This document shows, piece by piece, positions 7,654 to 16,979 of a stretch of 32,700 nt of DNA. This stretch comes from Megasphaera sp. NM10 (GTDB taxonomy: Bacteria > Bacillota > Negativicutes > Veillonellales > Megasphaeraceae): positions 38-32,737 of the forward strand of contig NZ_APHY01000046.1 of the NCBI RefSeq assembly GCF_000417505.1. The letters run 5' to 3'. Numbering within the stretch: position 1 is the stretch's first letter; each line of letters begins with the position of its first letter. The position numbers were made by a program, and so were the translations under genes. Below the pieces are notes generated by a model. That model was not told the DNA's origin and ran no database searches. It saw only the letters and a list, made by a program, of their open reading frames with translations.

Positions 7654-7678
7654 GGATTAGTGGCTAGTGGCTAACTAA
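7654..7678 (+). repeat. Short heptamer-periodic intergenic repeat (copy B)
   Basis: Units resembling ATTAGTG GCTAGTG GCTAACT repeat every seven bases. The ends also form a loose inverted repeat (ATTAGT / ACTAAT). It resembles the heptamer arms at 3955, 12527 and 24296 but lacks an adjoining terminator. Confidence 0.5.
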
Positions 7679-7703
7679 TCGATAAAAAAGGGGGATTATA
7701 TAT

Positions 7704-8813
7704 ATGAAATTATTGGAACATGCCGTCATCGCCGGGATGCCCGTGCGCAATCGCATCCTCCGCAGTGCGACGTGGGAAGCCTTGGCCGATGCCAAGGGTT
7801 ATATGTCGGAAAAACAGTACCGCATCTACGACCAGCTGGCCAAGAACGAAGTGGGCCTGATCTGTACGGGCTATGCCCGCGTCGATGGGGAAGACCGGCC
7901 CAACGCCGGCATGATGGGCATTTATGACGATGCCTTTATCCCGCAGTATCAGGAGTTAACCCGGCGCGTCCATGCCTATGGGGCGAAGATCATGATGCAG
8001 ATCGCCTATGGCGGGACCAAGACGACCTTTGAGCGGGAAGGGCGGACTATCTTTTCGCCGTCAGCCGTGCCGGAACGAAAGACCGGGACTGTCGGTGTCG
8101 CCATGAGTCCGGCCGATATCCAGCACCTCATCGGCGAATATGCCCAGGCGGCCAAGCGCGTCCGCGACAGCGGATTCGATGCTGTCGAAATCCACGGCGG
8201 CCATTCGTACCTGCTCAATCAGTTCCTCAGTCCCTATTACAACCGGCGCTGCGATGCCTATGGCGGTTCGCCGGCCAATCGCTACCGTATCGTCGGCGAT
8301 ATCATCGCGGCTATCCGTCAGGCAGCGGGCCCGCATTTCCCCATCTGGATCAAGATTACCTGTTCCGATTTCTTTGAAGGCGGCCTGACCTTTGAAGATT
8401 CGCTGGATATCTGCCGGCGCCTGCAGCAGTCTGGTATCGACGCCATCGAAGTGAGCGGCAATATCCACGGCAAGGCCCAGCAGGAAATCGGCCTGGAATG
8501 GGATGGCCACGTCATCCGCGACGGCGGATATTTCCTCGATTATGCCAAAGACATAGCCGACGCCGTACGCGTCCCTGTCTATGTAACGGGCGGCTTCAAG
8601 GACCCGCGGCAGATGGAAACGGCCTTGAAGACATCGAAACTGGCCGGTATCGGCCTGAGCCGGCCCTTATTATCGGAACCGGGTTTGGTCCGCCGCTGGA
8701 ACCAGGGCGATTTGCGGCCGGCCCGCTGTGTCCACTGCTCGAAATGCCGGACGCCGGAAGGCAACTACTGTACGGTCTTTGCCGCCATCGATGCCAAGAA
8801 AGGGGCGAAATAA
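7704..8813 (+). CDS. Old Yellow Enzyme family NADH:flavin oxidoreductase
   Basis: This 369-residue protein is a single TIM-barrel OYE. The N-terminus has MPVRNRILRSATWE, the FMN-site strand reads IMMQIAYGG, and the active-site signature AVEIHGGHSYLLNQFLSP is followed by NRRCDAYGGSPANRYR. The family reduces activated C=C bonds with FMN and NAD(P)H in the cytoplasm; the physiological substrate is unknown. The tail CVHCSKCRTPEGNYC has four cysteines, suggesting a metal or Fe-S site, although the FAD/NAD domain of the larger 2,4-dienoyl-CoA reductase type is absent. The start follows GGGGG by about nine bases. The TAA stop abuts the next gene's ATG, so the two form an operon. Confidence 0.85.
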   Translation: MKLLEHAVIAGMPVRNRILRSATWEALADAKGYMSEKQYRIYDQLAKNEVGLICTGYARVDGEDRPNAGMMGIYDDAFIPQYQELTRRVHAYGAKIMMQIAYGGTKTTFEREGRTIFSPSAVPERKTGTVGVAMSPADIQHLIGEYAQAAKRVRDSGFDAVEIHGGHSYLLNQFLSPYYNRRCDAYGGSPANRYRIVGDIIAAIRQAAGPHFPIWIKITCSDFFEGGLTFEDSLDICRRLQQSGIDAIEVSGNIHGKAQQEIGLEWDGHVIRDGGYFLDYAKDIADAVRVPVYVTGGFKDPRQMETALKTSKLAGIGLSRPLLSEPGLVRRWNQGDLRPARCVHCSKCRTPEGNYCTVFAAIDAKKGAK

Positions 8814-9359
8814 ATGAAATTCTTCATTGCTTCAGATATCCACGGCTCGGCTTATTACTGCCGCCGTATGCTCGACGCCTGGAAGCGGGAAGGGGCTGAC
8901 CGCCTGGTCCTGCTCGGCGATATCCTCTATCACGGACCGCGCAACGACCTGCCCAAGGACTATGCGCCGAAGGAAGTCTTTGCCATGCTCAACGCAGTCA
9001 AAGAGGCCATCCTCTGTGTCCGCGGGAACTGTGATGCCGACGTGGACCAGATGGTCCTGGAATTTCCCATCATGGCCACCTATGCCATCCTGACCCAGGG
9101 CAGCCGCCTCGTCTATGCGACTCATGGCGACCGCTACAATCTGGCATCCCTGCCGCCCATGCAGCCTGGCGACATCCTGCTCCACGGCCATACGCACGTC
9201 CCGGTCTGGCAGCCCTTCGGCCAGGATAACTATTACTTGAATCCCGGCTCGACGTCGCTTCCTAAGGAAAACAGCCCGCACAGCTATCTCCTCTGGGACG
9301 GGGACACCTTCACCTGGAAGGACATGGACGGCCAGGTCTTTCACCAGCTCGTCTTATAG
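8814..9359 (+). CDS. yfcE: YfcE-type metallophosphodiesterase
   Basis: This 181-residue calcineurin-like phosphoesterase has all its metal motifs. D8 and H10 lie in SDIHG, GDILYHG supplies the bridging Asp, GNCDADV the Asn, ATHGD a His, and LLHGHTHVP the last two His. YfcE proteins hydrolyse phosphodiesters, in vitro with Mn2+; the natural substrate is uncertain. The ATG directly follows the TAA of the OYE gene, with AAGAAAGGGG as ribosome site inside that gene's 3' end, so translation is probably coupled. Its last 50 bases overlap the 3' end of the convergent pabC. Confidence 0.88.
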   Translation: MKFFIASDIHGSAYYCRRMLDAWKREGADRLVLLGDILYHGPRNDLPKDYAPKEVFAMLNAVKEAILCVRGNCDADVDQMVLEFPIMATYAILTQGSRLVYATHGDRYNLASLPPMQPGDILLHGHTHVPVWQPFGQDNYYLNPGSTSLPKENSPHSYLLWDGDTFTWKDMDGQVFHQLVL

Positions 9360-10101
9360 AGAGTGGGAAGGGCAGGCTTTTGTCTGCTTCATAACGGCGG
9401 AATAAGGCAGCCGTCTGCGTCTCTGAGGATACGGGAAAAGCGACGGTGCCAAAGCGGCGGACCGGCATGAGTCCCATGAGGGAGTTCGTCAGGAAACACT
9501 CGTCGAAAGTCCGGATATCTTCCGGATACAAGGGCTTTTCGATGACATCATAACATTGACAGAGATAAGACCGGATGATGCCTGGCAATAATCCGGCTTC
9601 GACGGGCGGCGTATAGAGCCGCCCGTTTTTGATGAAAAAGAGATTGCTGACAGCGCCTTCTGTCAATTGGCCCTGCATATTGCAGAAAATCGGTTCGTCA
9701 ATACCTTCGGCCCGGGCCTGCCGTTTGGCTAAGATCGAGTCGCCATAATTAAAGGTCTTATGCCGTACCAGTGGGGACGTTTCATTGCGGCGAATGGACG
9801 ACAGGGCGATGACATAACCTGGACGGTCGGCCATAGATGCATAAGGATTGGCACGGGATGTAAAATTTATATTTTTATCGGAAGCGAGTATTTTTAACAC
9901 CCAATCCTCCCCATCCATACCATACACATACTCCCATAAATAATTTTCCCAATCAAAAGGAAGGTCAATCCCTAAATATTCCAACGTATGTCGTAAACGC
10001 CTTTCATGAGCCTCCAGCCAGACTGGCCGACCCTGATAGACGGGAATGGTTTCAAAAGCTCCCAATCCGAATTGGGAGCCATCATCTAAGATAAGATTCA
10101 T
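9310..10101 (-). CDS. pabC: Aminodeoxychorismate lyase (class IV aminotransferase fold)
   Basis: A PLP fold-type IV enzyme of about 263 residues. Visible motifs are FGLGAFETI, the probable PLP-binding Lys in RHKTFNYGDSILAKRQA, and CNMQGQLTEGAVSNLFFIKNG, the GxxxE.xxSN pattern of branched-chain aminotransferase and ADC lyase relatives. ADC lyase splits aminodeoxychorismate into p-aminobenzoate and pyruvate for folate synthesis. D-amino acid or branched-chain aminotransferases share the fold, but the position directly after pabB fits pabC. The start at 10101 is chosen for its spacing to AAAGGAG; an ATG at 10113 lies too close to it. The gene overlaps pabB by 20 bases. Confidence 0.85.
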   Translation of the reverse strand: MNLILDDGSQFGLGAFETIPVYQGRPVWLEAHERRLRHTLEYLGIDLPFDWENYLWEYVYGMDGEDWVLKILASDKNINFTSRANPYASMADRPGYVIALSSIRRNETSPLVRHKTFNYGDSILAKRQARAEGIDEPIFCNMQGQLTEGAVSNLFFIKNGRLYTPPVEAGLLPGIIRSYLCQCYDVIEKPLYPEDIRTFDECFLTNSLMGLMPVRRFGTVAFPVSSETQTAALFRRYEADKSLPFPLSIRRAGERPGRPCPSR

Positions 10102-11245
10102 AATCAAAAACATCTCCTTTCAATGCGCTGAGCAAGGCTTTGGCTTTTTGCCAGATTTCTTCGTATTCGAAATGTACGTCCGATTCGGCCGTAATACCGC
10201 CGCCGACGCCTATGGTATATCGGTCATCGTAGTGGACGGCCGTCCGTATGACAATGTTTAAGTCACAGTTCCCATCTAAAGACAGGTAGCCAATCGTTCC
10301 GGTATAAAGCTGGCGCCAGCTGAATTCTAATTCGTCGATGATTTCCATAGCCCGCCGCTTCGGTGCACCCGTAATGGAGCCGCCTGGAAAGAGGGCCATC
10401 AAGGCATCAATGGCTGTCTGCCCAGGCCGCAGGGTCCCTGTTACATCGGCGACTAAATGGAAAACCGTGGCATATGGCTCGATGGCAAACAGCGTCGGAA
10501 CCGAAACGCTGCCAGGCTGGCTGATTTTGTGCAGGTCATTGCGCTCCAAATCGACGATCATCAGTAATTCACTCTGGTCTTTTTGCGATTGAGCCAGTTC
10601 CTGTCGCAGCTTTTCATCTTCAGCAGGCGTCTTGCCGCGGCGCCGTGTGCCCTTGATGGGACGCGTTTCAATCTGGTCATGGCGCAGGCACAGCAGCCGT
10701 TCCATGGAAGCACTGATGATTTGATAAGAGCCATATTGTAAATAAGCCCCGAAAGGGGACGGATTGTCCCGGCGCAGACGGGAAAAGAAGGTGTACGGCG
10801 GGCAGTGGCTCTGGACGGTTAAGGTGCTGGTGAAATTCGTCACATAGACATCGCCGGCAAAGAGATAATCTCGGAGTTTTTGTAAAGCCTTTCCATAGGT
10901 TTCCGGCGTGCTGTCGGCTTGGACGGTTAAGGCATATTGGCTATTTTCGTCAGTATGCGGGAGCGGTTTTTCCTGAAGGCGAGTCCGGATTTTCTCTTCC
11001 ATCTGTGCTATCAGGGCCTCGGCCGGCATCGTCTGGCCATTGGCAGCAAACCATACGGCGTGGCTTTGCCGGTGTTCGATGATGAAGAAATCGTAAAAGA
11101 CCCACTTCATATCAGACAGGGGAAAGGCAGGGGCGTGGCGGGATTTCATCCCATGGAGTGCCAGGCCGTAGTCATAGCTGACATAGCCGATGGCCCCGGC
11201 TGTCAAGGGCAGGGCGGTCTGATTGGCCTGGTAATGCTTTTTCAA
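10082..11245 (-). pseudogene. pabB: Aminodeoxychorismate synthase component I, 5'-truncated
   Basis: Some 387 residues hold the complete chorismate-binding domain: RPIKGTRRRGKT (the Lys typical of PabB), ELLMIVDLERNDL, FPGGSITGAPKRRAMEIIDELE, YTGTIGYLSLDG and IGVGGGITAESD. The enzyme aminates chorismate with ammonia from PabA. The N-terminus begins about 15 residues before AGAIGYVSYDYG, where PabB proteins usually have about 70, and no ATG or ribosome site opens the frame. Only a TTG at 11243-11245 overlaps the stop of the pabA stump. The frame merges upstream into the pabA piece near 11265, so a deletion probably removed the 3' part of pabA and the 5' part of pabB. Low-level expression by reinitiation is possible. 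Confidence 0.75.
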
Positions 11246-11424
11246 ATAGGCTTTGAGAGACGTTTCGGCCCAGGCGAAATAATCAGTCCCTGCGGTTTCA
11301 AAGCGGCAATCTCATTCCGCCCAATCTGGTCGCAGCGGCAGACCTGTACGTCGCGTCCCGTTTCCGCCACTAAATCGGCCAAATTATACGTAAAAGAATC
11401 GTAATTATCGATGAGCAAATACAT
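11242..11424 (-). pseudogene. pabA: Aminodeoxychorismate synthase component II (glutamine amidotransferase), N-terminal stump
   Basis: A strong start (ATG at 11424, AAAGGAGG just upstream) opens the PabA/TrpG N-terminus: [19 protein letters not shown], then QGLIISPGP. Only about 55 residues match. After ISPGP the frame runs into KRLSKPI and a stop, where a full PabA would continue for some 130 residues with the catalytic Cys, His and Glu. None of the glutaminase residues are present. The break falls in the same stretch as the truncated start of pabB, which points to one deletion joining the two genes out of frame. Confidence 0.82.
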
Positions 11425-11442
11425 AAGCCCTCCTTTATCATA

Positions 11443-11491
11443 CAAAAAAGGATAACGACGGCAGCCCGAAAACTGCACAGTCGTTATCCTT
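11443..11491 (-). terminator. Terminator-like hairpin (possible attenuator) just upstream of pabA
   Basis: On the reverse strand AAGGATAACGAC pairs perfectly with GTCGTTATCCTT (12 bp; plus-strand 11480-11491 and 11448-11459), and a run of Ts follows. It ends about 20 bases before the pabA start codon, inside its leader, and has no T-run on the plus strand. It therefore points toward pabA and may attenuate the folate operon. A TATACT -10 box on the reverse strand lies at 11519-11524. Confidence 0.6.
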
Positions 11492-11579
11492 ATCGGTCCG
11501 TAAACTGTGGACTGAATCAGTATAGCACATTTTTTTAAATTACGGTATACTAAGAAAAAAGAAATGAGGGGGATTCGCT

Positions 11580-12518
11580 ATGCGAAATTTAGAAAAGAAA
11601 CTACGCGCCGCTATCGTGCAGGCTGCGCCTGTATTCTTCGATAAACAGGCGACGCTGCAGAAAGTCGTCCATCAAATCGAGGAGGCCGGCCGGAATGGGG
11701 CACAGCTCATCGTCTTTCCCGAATCGCTGGTTCCATGCTATCCCTATGGCCTGACCTTCGGCTTTACCGTCGGCAGCCGTTCCGAAGCCGAACGGGCCGA
11801 CTGGAAGCGCTATTATGACCAGGCCGTCGTCGTCCGTCAGGATTTGCAGGACGTAGCCGCTGCGGCCAAAGCCGCCGGGGCTTATGTCAGCCTGGGTATT
11901 ACCGAACGGGATGAAACGACGTATTCCCTGTATTGCAGCAATGTCATCTTGGCACCGGACGGCACGCTGGCGGCTCATCATCGGAAAATCAAACCGACTG
12001 GGGCAGAACGCTATATCTGGGCTGATTCTCATGACCCGTCGACGTATTTCCCCATGGTCCAGACGTCGTGGGGGCCCATGGGCTCGCTCATCTGCTGGGA
12101 AAATTATATGCCCCTGGCCCGGACGGCGCTCTACCAGAAAGGCGTCAGCCTCTATTTGGCACCGAATACCAATGACAACCCGGAATGGCAGGATACGGTC
12201 AAGCACATCGCCATCGAAGGGCGCTGCTACGTCTTCAACGTCGACCAGTATTTCACTAAGGACATGTACCCGGCCGACCTGGTCGAAAGCGGGGCCGTCG
12301 CCAAACTGAACGACACGGCCTGCCGCGGCGGCAGCTGCATCATCGATCCGTGCGGTCACTACGTCACCGAGCCCGTCTGGGACCGGGAAGCCATCATCTA
12401 CGCCGACCTGGACATGGACCAAGTCGTCCTGCGCACATGGAATTCGACGCCGCCGGCCACTACACCCGCCCAGACATCCTGGAACTCATCGTACATGAGT
12501 AGGGATGGCGTCGCGTGA
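11580..12518 (+). CDS. Nitrilase-family carbon-nitrogen hydrolase, C-terminus frameshifted
   Basis: The catalytic triad is visible: Glu48 in IVFPESLVPCYPYG, Lys136 in HHRKIKPTGAERYIW and Cys172 in LICWENYMPLAR. These are close to aliphatic and aryl nitrilases, which hydrolyse nitriles to acids and ammonia. Amidase activity cannot be excluded. After DMDQVVLR (about residue 286) the frame gives an unusual Thr/Pro/Ser-rich tail. Another frame continues with MEFDAAGHYTRPDILELIVHE to TAG at 12500-12502, the usual nitrilase ending. One base is probably missing near 12434 (CGCACATGG), whether a mutation or a sequence error. The start has GAGGGGG nearby. The active site is intact, but the oligomerising tail is altered. 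Confidence 0.8.
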   Translation: MRNLEKKLRAAIVQAAPVFFDKQATLQKVVHQIEEAGRNGAQLIVFPESLVPCYPYGLTFGFTVGSRSEAERADWKRYYDQAVVVRQDLQDVAAAAKAAGAYVSLGITERDETTYSLYCSNVILAPDGTLAAHHRKIKPTGAERYIWADSHDPSTYFPMVQTSWGPMGSLICWENYMPLARTALYQKGVSLYLAPNTNDNPEWQDTVKHIAIEGRCYVFNVDQYFTKDMYPADLVESGAVAKLNDTACRGGSCIIDPCGHYVTEPVWDREAIIYADLDMDQVVLRTWNSTPPATTPAQTSWNSSYMSRDGVA

Positions 12519-12526
12519 AGGTTTCT

Positions 12527-12557
12527 GCCATCCGCTAACCACTAGCTACTAACCACT
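12527..12557 (-). repeat. Heptamer-periodic repeat beside terminator (copy C)
   Basis: Read on the reverse strand: AAGTGGT TAGTAGC TAGTGGT TAGCGGA, then TGG. The TTAGCGGATGG end parallels TTAGCGAATGG of copy A at 3976, and in both copies the heptamers begin right after a terminator T-run. Confidence 0.55.
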
Positions 12558-12558
12558 T

Positions 12559-12594
12559 AAAAAAGCTTGCCGCACATGCGACAAGCTTTTTTTT
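12559..12594. terminator. Bidirectional terminator between nitrilase and acrB
   Basis: AAAAAAGCTTG and CAAGCTTTTTTTT flank an inner CGC/GCG pairing. Both strands have a T-run. It serves the convergent nitrilase (+) and acrB (-) genes, and its right edge touches the acrB stop codon. Confidence 0.85.
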
Positions 12595-15500
12595 CACCGC
12601 CTCAACATGCGGTGTTTGAATTTGATTCGTTTCAGGCCTGTGGCTTTCCAGAAGCTGCGGGCCATTTTTTCGGAAATGATGTAGAACGCCAGGATGAGGA
12701 GCAGGCCGCAGAGGGTGGCAAAGGTCATGCCGCCGACGACGGCGACGCCCATGCCGCAGCGGGCTCCGGCGCCGGCACCGCTGGCAAAGGCCAGAGGCAG
12801 GCAGCCGATGATGGCCGTAAAGGCCGTCATGAGGATTGGCCGCAGGCGAAGCTTGGAGGCGATGACGACAGCTTCCATCGGGTCGATACCCTTGTCGACA
12901 CGCTCTTTGGCGAATTCGACGATGAGGATGGCGTTCTTGGCCGCCAGGCCGATGATCATGATGACGCCAATCTGCATGTAGACGCTGTTCAAGAAGCCGC
13001 TGGCATTGGCGTTGAACAAGGTCGCCAGCTGGCGGATGATGTATTCCGAGCCGACAGCCCCGAAAATCCCCGTCGGTACGGTGAACAGGACGGCGAACGG
13101 CATGGACCAGCTTTCATAGAGGGCAGCCAGGCAGAGGAAGGCGAAGACCAGGGCCATGAGCAGGATTTTCGTCGTCGAACTGGACGACGTGCTTTCTTCG
13201 CGGCTCTGGCCGGACCATTCGATGGTCATCCCCGTCGGCATGACGCTCTTGGCCGCTTCTTCGGCCGCTGCCATGGCTTCACCGGAACTGTAGCCGCTGG
13301 CGGCGCTGCCCTGGATGGTGACGCTGCGGACGCCGTTGAAACGGGTGATTGACGACGGGCCGGTGGTCATGGAGCTGGTCAGCAGCGTATCGAGGGGAAC
13401 CATTTTCCCAGACGACGACTTGACGGAAATGAATTTCAGACTGTCTGCCTGAGAGCGATACGACGTGTCGGCCTGGACGATGACCTTGTACGACCGGCCG
13501 AACTGGGTGAAGTCATTGACCGACGAACCGCCGAAATTGGTCTGGAGCGCCGTGAAGACGTCGGACAATTCGATGCCCAGATTCTTGATTTTTTCACGGT
13601 CTACCGTATAGGCCACGCTCGGTGTATTGGTGGCATAGCTCGTGCGGACACCGGATAATTCCGGCCGCTGCGAGCAGGCGGCGACGACCTGGTTGGCCGC
13701 ATTGCCCAGTTCCGTATCGGACAGGCCCGTATTATCCATGAGCTGCATGGTCCAGCCGCCTTCCTGGCCCATGCCGGGGAGGGATGCCAGATTGAAAGCC
13801 GCTACGCGGGCTTCGGGATGGTTGGGGACGACAGTCTTATTGAACTTGGCGATAATCGATTCTCCCTTCGGGCATGGTGATACTGGCCATAAACACGCCC
13901 TGGTCTTCGTCGGGGACGAACGTCGACGGCAGAACTTTGTAGCAGATGCCCATAAGGCCCGTGACCAGGATGAGGAAGACAGCGGCATATTTCAGATGAC
14001 GGATCATCCAGCCGACTTTCCCCGTGTAGCGGTCCTTGAAATGATCGAAAACCCGGTTGAACCCGCGGAAGAAGGCACCCAGCGGCCCGGCCTGGATGGC
14101 CTTATCATCGGGCTTCAGGAGAACACCGCATAAGGCCGGCGTCAAGGTCAGGGCGACGAAAGCCGAGATGACGACGGAAATGGTGATGGTCACAGCGAAC
14201 TGCTTGTAGAGGACGCCCGTGACGCCGCCGATGAAGGCGACAGGGATGAAAATCGAGGCCAAGACAGCAGTCGTGGCGATAATCGGCCCTTGGACTTCTT
14301 TCATGGCCGCTTCCGTCGCGTCCTTGGCCGACAGTTTATCCTTGGACATATGCTCTTCGACGTTTTCGATGACGACGATGGCGTCGTCGACGACCAGGCC
14401 GATGGCCAGGACCATGGCGAAAAGGGTCAGGGTGTTGATGGTGAAATCGAGGACCTTAAAGGACGCAAAGGTCCCGACGATAGAAACCGGCACGGCCAGG
14501 ACCGGGATGAGCGTCGTCCGCCATTTCTGCAGGAAGACGAAGACGACGAGGATGACCAGGAGCAGCGATTCGACAAAGGTATCTTTGACTTCGTTGATGG
14601 ATGCGTTGATGAAATTCGTGTTATCCATGACAATGGTATAATCCAGGTCCGGCGGGAAGGTTTCCTTGGCCTGTTCCAGGACCTTCTTGACTTCCGTAAT
14701 CGTGTCCAGGGCGTTGGCGTCGCTGGAAAGCTGGATGCCGAAGCCAATTCCTGTCTTGCCGTTGATTTTGGAGTTGCTGCTTTCGTTCTGCGTCCCCGTC
14801 TGGATATTGGCCACATCTTTGAGGTAGACGAACTGGCCATTCGAGGTAGACTTCAAGATGATATTGCCGAATTGTTCCGGCGTCGACAGCTGGCCTTCGA
14901 CTTTGGCGCTGTACTGTTTTTCCTGTGTCGCCGGTGCCGGCAGGCTGCCAATGGTCCCGGCCGGAGCCGACATATTCTGTTCCTTGATGGCCGCAATGAC
15001 GTCCGATACGGTCAGGCCGCGTTCGGCCAGTTTTTCCGGATTGAGCCAGACGCGCATGGCATAGCTGGAACCGAAGGTATTGACACTGCCGACGCCGTCG
15101 ATGCGCTGGATTTTGTCAAGCAGGTAAATATCGGCATAATTCTTGAGGAACGCCTGGTTATACGTCCCGTTCGGCGAATAGATGTTAGCCATGAGGACCA
15201 TGTCGCCAGAGGCTCTGCGGACGGTCAGGCCCTGGGTCTGTACGTCGCTGGGCAGGCTGTTCTTGGCCAGATTGGCGTCGTTCTGGACGTTGATGGCATC
15301 TGTATTGCCGTCACTGTCCAGGCTGAAGACGACGGACAGGCTGTACGAACCGTCGTTGCTCGACGTCGAGGACATATAGGACATATCATCGACGCCTTTG
15401 AGCTGGTCTTCGATGACCTGGGCGACGGTCTGATTGACGATGGTCGCATTGGCACCGGTGTAGGTCGTACTCAGATTGACCGTCGGCGGCGAAATCTGCG

Positions 15501-15606
15501 GATACTGGGCAATAGGCAGGGACAGGAGGGACAGGCCCCCCAGGATGACGATGATGATGGAAATGACGATGGCGAAAATAGGCCATCGGATGAAGAAACT
15601 AGACAT
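12594..15606 (-). pseudogene. RND multidrug efflux pump (AcrB/HAE1 type), internal deletion with frame change
   Basis: The N-terminal part (589 residues from ATG at 15606) carries TM1, the porter domain and TM4 with AIGLVVDDAIVVIENV, the two proton-relay Asp. The C-terminal part, in another frame, carries SYRSQAD, LCLAALYESWSMPF and IGLAAKNAILIVEFAKE with the relay Lys. The join is near 13860: ASITMPEG of the first frame is followed almost at once by ESIIAKFNKTVV of the second. AcrB proteins have some 60 more residues at this point in the second porter domain, so about 200 bases appear lost. The intact family exports drugs and lipids across both membranes using proton force. A good AAGGAGG precedes the start, 11 bases after the fusion-protein gene. 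No outer-membrane channel gene is present. Confidence 0.85.
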
Positions 15607-15617
15607 GACGCGCCTCC

Positions 15618-16818
15618 TTATTTAGCCGTAAGCGATACGGAAGAAGTCGAAGCCGACGAATCGGATGCCGTCAGGGACAGGCCCAATTCATCAGCCGTGG
15701 TCATGGTGACGTCCAGGTCCTGACCTTCCTTCAGATTACTCAGGCCTTCGACGACGATATCGTCCTTATCGAGGCCGCTCTTGACGATATAGTAGCTGCC
15801 GACCTGGTCGCCTAAGGTGACGACGCGGGCGACGGACTTATTATCGCTCCCGACGACGATGACGAAGGACTGGTCCAGGACCTGCTGGACCGCACGCTGA
15901 GGCACGAGGATGGCATCCTTCAAGGGGGGGGCCTTCCATGGTAACACGGGCGAACATCCCCGGCAGGAGGACGCCATCGGCATTATTGAAGAGAGCCTTG
16001 ACCGTAATCGTACCGGTACTGTCCGACACTTCCCGGTCGAACTGGTACGATGTCGACGTTTCATCGTATTTCTTACCGTTGCTCAAAGTCAGGGATGCCG
16101 TCGGCGGCGTAGGGTCTTCCGGCTCATTGTCATTGGCCATGCGGAAGTTCAAGAATTCATTTTCACTGATCGAGAACTAGACGTAAATAGGATTGATCGA
16201 ACCTACCGATACCAGGGCCGTGTTGCCTGACGTGACATAAGTCCCGCTGGGGACGTCGTCCACAGAGAGCTTGCCGGAAATAGGCGCCCTGATGATGGTG
16301 TCGTCTAAGTTTTCCTGGGCCTTCTGCAAGAGGGCATTGGCATCGTCGTAACTCGACTGATTGCTGTCCACCGTGGCCTGCTGGTTGGTCAGGGTCTGTT
16401 CGGCTACGGCGCCGGAAGCTGCCAGCTGCTGATAACGGTTCAAGTCGACGAGGGAGTTGTTGAGCGTCGTCCGGGCCTTGTCGACATTCGATTTGGCTGA
16501 GAGGACTTCCGATTCATATTGGCGGTCATCGATTTTATACAAGGGCTGGCCCTTTTCAACAGGATCGCCAGCCGTGAAGTATTTCTCTACGATTTCTCCG
16601 GAAACGCGGGGCTTGATGGTGACGGCGTTGGTCGATTTGATCTGACCCGAATAGTCGTGGCTCACAGCCGTATCCTGCTGGAGGACTTTCATGGCCTTGA
16701 CCGACACAGCGGCACTCTTAGTCGGTGTCGTGCTGCCGCAGCCTGCCGTCAGCAGGGACAGGGCCAGCAGTCCGGCCATCACCGTAGTGAGAAGTGTTCC
16801 TTTTCCATAACGTAGCAT
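15618..16818 (-). pseudogene. RND membrane-fusion lipoprotein (AcrA/MexA type), nonsense codon plus frameshift
   Basis: A lipoprotein signal with lipobox LLTAGC is followed by the fusion-protein core: IKPRVSGEIVEKYFTAGDPV, a coiled-coil hairpin (YESEVLSAKSNVDKARTTL...), and APISGKLSVDDVPSGTYV. The frame is stopped by TAG at 16177-16179 (INPIYV*FSISENEFL), where relatives have an ordinary residue, probably Gln. It shifts again at a run of eight G (plus strand, 15924-15931): one base fewer joins VTMEGPP to LKDAILVPQRAV. The intact protein bridges an RND pump and an outer-membrane channel in the periplasm. The start at 16818 has better spacing to AAAGGAA than the ATG six bases earlier. It forms an operon with acrB. 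Confidence 0.85.
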
Positions 16819-16874
16819 ATGCATGATTCCTTTCTCTACAACATGTTTTAAACTATATTATAAGTGTATCATGG

Positions 16875-16922
16875 AAAAAAAAGGCAACATGCCTAAATGT
16901 TAAAAATTAGGTGTCGCCTTCT
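16875..16922 (-). terminator. Rho-independent terminator of the upstream HD-domain gene
   Basis: On the reverse strand AAGGCGACACCTAA pairs, with small bulges, with TTAGGCATGTTGCCTT and is followed by eight Ts. It lies after the HD gene at 16980 and ahead of the efflux operon, so it separates the two leftward units. Confidence 0.75.
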
Positions 16923-16979
16923 TTTCGATAAGCTGCGAAATATGTACTTTTTATGGTAATTATATGTAGTTAGAAGCTG

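Noticed and set aside
12567-15723. Long plus-strand frames antisense to acrB (261 and 477 codons)
   Set aside because: They are rich in Asp, Gly and Arg, as expected of the strand opposite codon-biased genes, and the reverse strand encodes a clear RND pump.
4938-16179. Amber (TAG) recoding, since two genes carry in-frame TAG
   Set aside because: TAG ends the yfcE, radical SAM and arsC-like genes normally, and the acrA copy with TAG also has a frameshift. Simple nonsense mutation or error is enough.
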